Source of the DNA: 2-12-FULL-35-23 sp965196985
GTDB lineage: Bacteria > Pseudomonadota > Gammaproteobacteria > UBA12402
Assembly (NCBI GenBank): GCA_965196985.1
Contig: CBDALO010000008.1
Span: 124,001-188,000, forward strand
Reading direction: 5' to 3'
Length of the DNA: 64,000 nt
Part shown: one piece after another, positions 59,024 to 64,000 of the stretch
Layout: each line of letters begins with the position of its first letter
Position numbering within the stretch: the stretch's first letter is position 1
The notes under the pieces: model-generated
Database searches by the model: none
What the model saw: the letters and a program-made list of their open reading frames with translations, nothing else
What the model was told of the DNA's origin: nothing
Position numbers and translations under genes: made by a program

Positions 59024-60730
59024 ATGGGCAATCCGGCACGTCAACCTCTCCTTCTTGAGCCCGATGAAAGTATTCCTTTTGATAGCGCTTTCCAACAATG
59101 CAAACAGCAGGCGGAACAATACTGGCAAACTTACCCCGACCTTCGTCAATCGATTGAAGAGAAAAAGCAGGCGGCCAATGAAGTCCCTAAAGCGCCGGAA
59201 GTTAAACCGCCTAGCAAGCTGATTAACCTCAACCAGCCTACGTCTCTGTTTGGTCATTGGCGTGGTAAAAAGCTGAAAGCAAAAATCAGAGCCAGTGAGC
59301 AATTAATTCGTGACAATATCCGAGCACTCAACGCAGCGATTAAGCCCCGCACTCAGGCTCAAAATAGCAAGTGCTCCCATCAAACCTTGGAGGAGATGCG
59401 CGAAGCCAAAGCCAATTTACTTTCCCCACAATTGCAAACTTGGCGATGTTTATTGCCGATCTTGATACAACAGTTTACCGAGATCCCTGACCCAAGGCAG
59501 CCTGGCAAAGTGCAACATAAATTGACGGTGTTGTTACTTTTTGGTTTGTTGTTGTTTGTCTTTCAACTCAAATCTCGACGTGAGATGAACCGTGAGTTAA
59601 CCAGCCCTGTGCTAGTTGCTCATCTAGCCGCTGTTTTTCCTGAGTTTGAGAGTATTCCTCATGCTGATACGATCACGAGGCTGCTAGAGAAAATTGATCC
59701 TAAATCCATTGAGTCGGCCCATATCCAGCTTATTAAGGAACTGATTAAAAATAAGAAATTTAAATCATTGCTAGTCCAGGGTCACCTACCCATTACGTTA
59801 GATGGCACCCAGAAAGTTGTGCGTCATGGCCTACTGCAAGATGAGCGCTGGTGTGAGCGAGTGGTTGGCAACCCTGAAGCGGGAAACAAGCAACAATACG
59901 TTTATGTGTTAGAGGCAAACCTGACTTTTAACAATGGGTTGACCGTCCCCTTAATGACGGAATACCTTTATCGAGAAACGAATGAGTTATTGCAAGCTGA
60001 GGGTAAACAAGATAGTGAAACGACAGCATTTGAACGATTAGCCTCTCGCTTAAAAAGTTATTTTCCGCGCTTAAAATTATTATTACTAGCGGATGCTATG
60101 TTTGCTACGCAAACGGTAATGGGAATTCTGCATAAAAACCACTGGGCGTTTATTCTGAATTTACCCAAGCAAAAATGCACAGACTTAGCCAAGCAACTGA
60201 ATCAACAGAAAGCGTTGGCCCAGGAAATTCCAGGGCAACCGGCATATCGAAAAAGGCGGCAGGAATTTTATTGGAAGAATGACGTGACTTATGGTTATGA
60301 TTGGGAACTCACGCTTCATTTAGCGGGTTGCAAGGAACGCTACGAAGAGGTTGATCAAAAGACGGGAGAGATTGTTGAGCATTTTGTTGAACGAGCCTGG
60401 ATTTCCAGTTTGCGTGTTTCACTGGGTCAGGTGCATGAGCTGTTTAATTTAACGGCTCGTCAAAAAGGATTAATTGAAGACAGTCATAACACAGAAAAAA
60501 ACCGCGGCTATCATTACAAACACGCCTATTCTTATGACTGGCATGCGATGCAAGGTTTTCATTATTTATTACGATTGGGTCATGCTTTAAATGCACTGTC
60601 TGAGTTTTGCCAAGGGATCAAACAAACGGTCATTACGTGTGGTGTTGCAGCGACTTTAAAACAAATTAAAGAAACATTAGTGAACCCTTGGTTACCGATT
60701 GAATGGTACCAAGAGCAAAGGTTGTTAATA
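59024..60730 (+). pseudogene. large DDE transposase (ISNCY-like), C-terminus cut off by an IS
   Basis: The frame reads 569 native codons. Catalytic D in ITLDGTQKVVRHGLL (about residue 262), D in LLLADAMFATQTVM (about 355), E in HNTEKNRGYHYKHAYSYDWHAMQ (about 490). Long N-terminal helical domain. An AAGGAGG Shine-Dalgarno sequence precedes the ATG. The family resembles unclassified ISNCY (ISDol1-like) transposases. The open frame goes on to 60808 but the last codons belong to the next IS. Without it the gene would end eight codons later at 62233 (PQLRLQLE). Confidence 0.75.
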
Positions 60731-62199
60731 CTGAAAACTACCCAAAATTTAAATCAGCAAAATAATGCTGAAATATTGTGTAAAAATGACTATGCTTTGT
60801 CTTTTTAACAAGACTAACGAGATGAGTATAAATGTTAAACTTCGCCGATTACGCTGCCCCTCTTTTTTCAAAATTAACTGGGAAAGTTGTTTTAAAAAAA
60901 TCTATCGACGATTGTAGGAAAGCTATTAACTGAAGGTAGTTGTAAGTTGTTCAGTTCATCAAAAGATAACAATGAGTATAAAAAGATGATTCGTACACTT
61001 ACCGGTGAAAATAAAAGCACCGATTTAGATCCAATAAAAACAAATGATGTATTGCTAGAACAGAGCTGTGAAAAACTTTCACACGCCAGTAAAATTGATG
61101 TTCTTCATGATCCTTCTGATATTAGAAAGCCACATAGCAAGCAAACTGAAAATCTAGGTAAAGTAAGGAGTCTGGACGGGGATATTATCAATGGTTACAG
61201 CACGCATAACGCAGTTGCATTAGTACCTGGTGATAAGGCTGTGCATCTACTATCGCATGTAAGCTACAGCAATAAAGACCCTAAGTTTTTAAAAGCTGAG
61301 CATATTAAGAAAATAGAGGCTGGAAAGCCATTTGAGGGAGATAAAGAGGCCAAGAGTCTTTATGAATCTGGTGATTACTTTAATAAAAAGCTGCTGTCTA
61401 TTCGTGAAATAGAAAAAATAGGAATCTGCCTAAAATCAAAGAATGAAGATGCAACCATTACCCATATTCTAGATAGAGAGTTTGATGATAATGACTATCT
61501 CTCACTAATTGATACAAACCTAGATCAAGACTTTATTATTCGCTCAAAAATAACAAGAACAATAGAAGGTAGAGGTGATGATGGTAAAAAGCTTAAGCTG
61601 ATTAACGCTGATTTTGATGCTCAAGGCGAAAAGCAATTCCAAAAGTTAACAGTTGGAAAGAATTGCGTACAAGACGGAAAAATAACTATTTATTTTGGAG
61701 AGTTTGAGAACATCAATGCAATTAAAATCCAAATTACAGGCAGAGATGGTAGGAGAATTTTTAAGAATGACATGCTGCTATTAACTAATAAAAAAGTAAC
61801 GACTTTTGATGAGGCGTATGAGGTATACATAGCCTATCTATCTCGTGCGAAAATTGAATATGTTTTTAAATTTCTCAAGGAAGGACTAGGCTGGGAAAAT
61901 ATGCAGATAAAAAATTTTAAAGGGATACAAAATCTACTGGCTGTATGTTTTTATGTGGCCTCATATTTGTATGAGATAGGTAAGGAAAAAGCTTATGACG
62001 ATTACGCAATTATGCTAGCTAAATTAGGAGATGGTAAGGGCAAGGTGACACGACACTTTATTGCGAAGGGTATTAGAAAACTTCTAACGTATCACTTAGT
62101 AGAGCAATTTTTTAAAGAAAATAGTGTTTCTCAAGAAGAACAAAAAGAATTATCGAATTCAGTTCAGGTAGGGAGATAACAATTTTGGGTAGTTCTCAG
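60731..62199 (+). mobile_element. IS4-superfamily insertion sequence (1469 bp), copy 2
   Basis: Same ends as copy 1 and the same length, with a 7-bp duplication GTTAATA (60724-60730 and 62200-62206). Inserted in the ISNCY-like transposase gene. Confidence 0.92.
60832..62179 (+). CDS. IS4-superfamily transposase, copy 2, split over two frames
   Basis: As copy 1; the visible protein difference is one residue (FENINAIK instead of FENFNAIK). The A7 run at 60894-60900 separates the short ATG-started frame (60832) from the main frame (60947-62179). Both copies keep the same run. Confidence 0.7.
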
Positions 62200-62206
62200 G
62201 TTAATA

Positions 62207-62395
62207 CCCCAATTAAGATTGCAATTAGAGTAGCTAACGCTACTCAGATTGACAGTCAGGCTGATTAGCGCATCGATAGGTGGGACCTAGGCTTGCCTTT
62301 ATCGAGCCAAGCAGGTAAAAAAGCACCATTTTGTATAGGTGTTTTAGGTAAAATTAGCGGGGATAAAACGAAAAGCTGCTGGAAAAATAATAAAA
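62207..62395. other. end of the ISNCY-like element and flanking sequence
   Basis: Positions 62207-62233 are the true end of the ISNCY-like gene. The rest has no gene. I could not locate the element's right inverted repeat with confidence. Confidence 0.4.
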
Positions 62396-62521
62396 CTAAC
62401 AAGTGGTTAAAAAATAACTCGATTCTGCTGCTTCGTGCTTCAGAGCTCGCTTAAACTCGGTGATTTGTTGTAAAGGGGTTGCAGCGTGTTTGGTTTTAAC
62501 GGGTTTTTTCTTAGCAGGCAT
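62396..62521 (-). CDS. hypothetical 41-aa protein
   Basis: Starts MPAKKKPVKTKHAATPLQQ at ATG 62521 with AGAAGGA eight bases upstream; a longer frame upstream has no such site. Very basic N-terminus, then a helix. Follows the methylase/helicase fragment on the same strand. Unknown. Confidence 0.4.
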   Translation of the reverse strand: MPAKKKPVKTKHAATPLQQITEFKRALKHEAAESSYFLTTC

Positions 62522-62616
62522 TAGTTTTTCCTTCTGGTTGATTAAGAGCGCGGATTGTACACGAAAAAAAAGCGAGATGCCTTGATTATTACTAATCAAT
62601 GCCCCCGCTTCTTTTC

Positions 62617-62977
62617 TTAAACTTTCGTCTTACTAGCAAAACGCTGGTTTAACTCTGCTTGCAGAGCTTGCAACCAACGCTCATTAGCGACTAACGTTTC
62701 ACAACGAGCCTGTAGGCATTGCAGTTCTAACTGCAATTGCAAACACCTGCGTGACATCGCTAAGGATTGACCCAAATCGCCTGTCGATTTACAGGTCAAT
62801 TCATTTCTGCCATAGACTTCAAAAAATTCGAGTCGCCCTAAAATATGACTGGGGTACGTAAAAAAATACTCATTCAAATAAGCACTTTTTCCGTCACGGC
62901 TAAATCGCCTGGCTTCTCGCCAAGGCAGTGTGCCGGCGGTCTTTTGTAAAAAGACAATATCCACAGTCACTTTAGCG
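62617..62977 (-). pseudogene. 3' fragment of a large DNA methylase/helicase-like gene
   Basis: About 120 codons ending at 62617. The segment VTVDIVFLQKTAG...YLNEYFFTYPSHILGRLEFFEVYGRNELTCKSTGDLGQSL resembles the C-terminal portion of very large SNF2/N6-methylase-like proteins (DarB/strawberry-notch type) carried by plasmids and phages. The frame is open into the IS6 element at 62978, which cut off its 5' part. A Gln/Leu/Arg-rich coiled-coil tail follows. Assignment from motif memory only. Confidence 0.5.
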
Positions 62978-63797
62978 GGTTCTGTCGCAAATTAATGGTT
63001 ATTTGATATAATACCGACCAAATTTAGCATTGAATAATAATGGAGTTATTATGGCGATTAGTTTTAAAGGAAGACATTTCCCCAAAGAGATTATTTTAAC
63101 AGCAGTACGCTGGAAGCTTGCGTACCCATTAAGTTACCGACGAATATTGAAGAGCTCATGGAGGAACGTGGTGTTAGCGTTGATCATTCTACAGTACAAA
63201 AATGGGTGGTTCGCTATGCGCCCCAGCTTGAGCGAGAGTTTCGTAAAAGCAAGCGCAAACTTGCTGATAGTTGGAAGATGGATGAGACTTATATTAAGGT
63301 CAATGGCAAGCAAGTTTATCTTTATCGTGCAGTTGATAAGTACGGTAACACCGTTGATTTTATGCTGTCAGAGAAGCGTGATCGTAAGGCAGTTCTAGCT
63401 TTTTTTAATAAAGCGATTGGATCAAGCGGGTTACCCAAAAAGGTTAACATTGATAAAAGTGGTGCAAATACAGCAGCGTTGGAAAGACTCAATACCTTAT
63501 TATTTTTATCTGGATTCTGGTTTGCGATGGTCGAGGTTAGGCGCATTAAATACCTCAATAATCTGGTCGAACAAGACCATCGATCGATAAAGCGTATCAC
63601 GAAATATACACTGGGTTTTAAAAAGTTCAATTCAGCTAAGGCAACAATAGCTGGTATTGAGTTATGCCATATGCTAAAAAAAGGGCAGATGCGAGGCAAT
63701 AGCATGATGCCAGCCTGGCAGCAGTTCTACACGCTCGCAGACTAGTTGCGCCCAAAAATAGGCTACCTCATCTAGGTGTAAATTTTTCGACAGAACC
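62978..63797 (+). mobile_element. IS6-family insertion sequence
   Basis: 820 bp with inverted ends GGTTCTGTCG. No 8-bp target duplication (ACTTTAGCG on the left, CAGGAAGA on the right), which is usual after IS6-type cointegrate recombination or deletion between two copies. It joins the methylase-like fragment to a Tn3 fragment. Confidence 0.85.
63051..63745 (+). pseudogene. IS6-family transposase, frameshifted
   Basis: Starts MAISFKGRHFPKEIILTAVRWKLAYPLSYR, then the frame shifts near 63141-63150 to NIEELMEERGVSVDHSTVQKWVVRYAP. The remainder is intact: D in WKMDETYIKVNGK, D in NIDKSGANTAAL, E in NLVEQDHRSIKR. One base gained or lost accounts for the break, so the enzyme is probably inactive. 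Confidence 0.85.
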
Positions 63798-64000
63798 CAG
63801 GAAGAGTCATGATTAAGGTTTAGAGTTTTTAAAGCATTAATTGCTTCTAGCACATGATTCTCGCTTCCTAAGCCATCATTAATCAGATCAATGGCATTGA
63901 GGAATACAGGAAAAAATTGCCTAAAATAACTGTACCGATCTTTTAATAGCAGAAACTCATGATTATATTTACTTTCCAACCAGTTATCGGTTTGCTCAAC
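63798..64000 (-). pseudogene. Tn3-family transposase (TnpA) fragment
   Basis: The frame NWLESKYNHEFLLLKDRYSYFRQFFPVFLNAIDL...VLEAINALKTLNLNHDSSW matches the middle of Tn3-type TnpA (DRYRYFRQxxPxFL and A-I-x-x-L-x-x-L-N). The IS6 element cuts it at 63798 and it runs off the window to the right. Confidence 0.75.

Noticed and set aside
57356..62233. CRISPR-associated transposon (type I-F CAST)
   Set aside because: A truncated cas6f, short array and transposases occur together, but no tnsA/B/C or tniQ-like gene is present and the transposases belong to ordinary IS families.

Overview
The window looks like part of a large, decaying conjugative plasmid from a gammaproteobacterium. The evidence is a complete set of F-type transfer gene families, a parA/parB/rep maintenance block, type I-F CRISPR repeats, and a eukaryotic-like Ser/Thr kinase of the kind found in host-associated Legionellales-like bacteria. 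The order cannot be fixed from sequence alone. Heavy IS load, many broken genes and two tiny non-autonomous elements suggest a host-associated replicon under weak selection.

Layout. 1-3539: small unknown genes, a Panacea/SocA-like gene with a partial duplicate around a membrane protein, and an orphan DNA methyltransferase. 3570-39443 (minus strand): transfer region in the order traI, traD, traG, traH, trbB, traF, traN, trbC, traU, traW, trbI, traC, traV, traB, traK, traE, traL, traA, traT, plus several unknown membrane or exported proteins and an HTH protein at the upstream end. 39595-44332: AT-rich cargo (decapitated regulator, YhhQ-like transporter, amidohydrolase, MFS exporter). 44513-49060: small MITE, parA, parB, a small third gene, a probable replication initiator, a candidate origin and a coiled-coil protein. 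49374-51719: repeat-bearing kinase. 51932-57100: an IS66-like transposase gene broken by two nested insertions. 57356-58931: a 15-repeat type I-F CRISPR array, its leader and the 3' part of cas6f. 59024-64000: further transposases, a fragment of a large methylase/helicase-like gene and a Tn3 remnant.

The main result is that reading across insertion junctions restores intact genes. traI (IS with TA duplication after codon 4), traH (1469-bp IS, 7-bp duplication) and traC (201-bp MITE, 6-bp duplication) are each interrupted. traD is separated from its apparent ribosome-binding site by about 3.4 kb of IS DNA plus a ybjQ-like gene. The transfer machinery is therefore probably non-functional although every reading frame is otherwise preserved, which implies recent inactivation.

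The same 201-bp MITE, apparently identical base for base, also sits inside the CRISPR array at a repeat-spacer boundary. The array lies next to a truncated cas6f and no other cas gene is visible, so this is the remnant of a plasmid-borne type I-F locus. Its new spacers and crRNA processing must depend on genes elsewhere, or the locus is dead.
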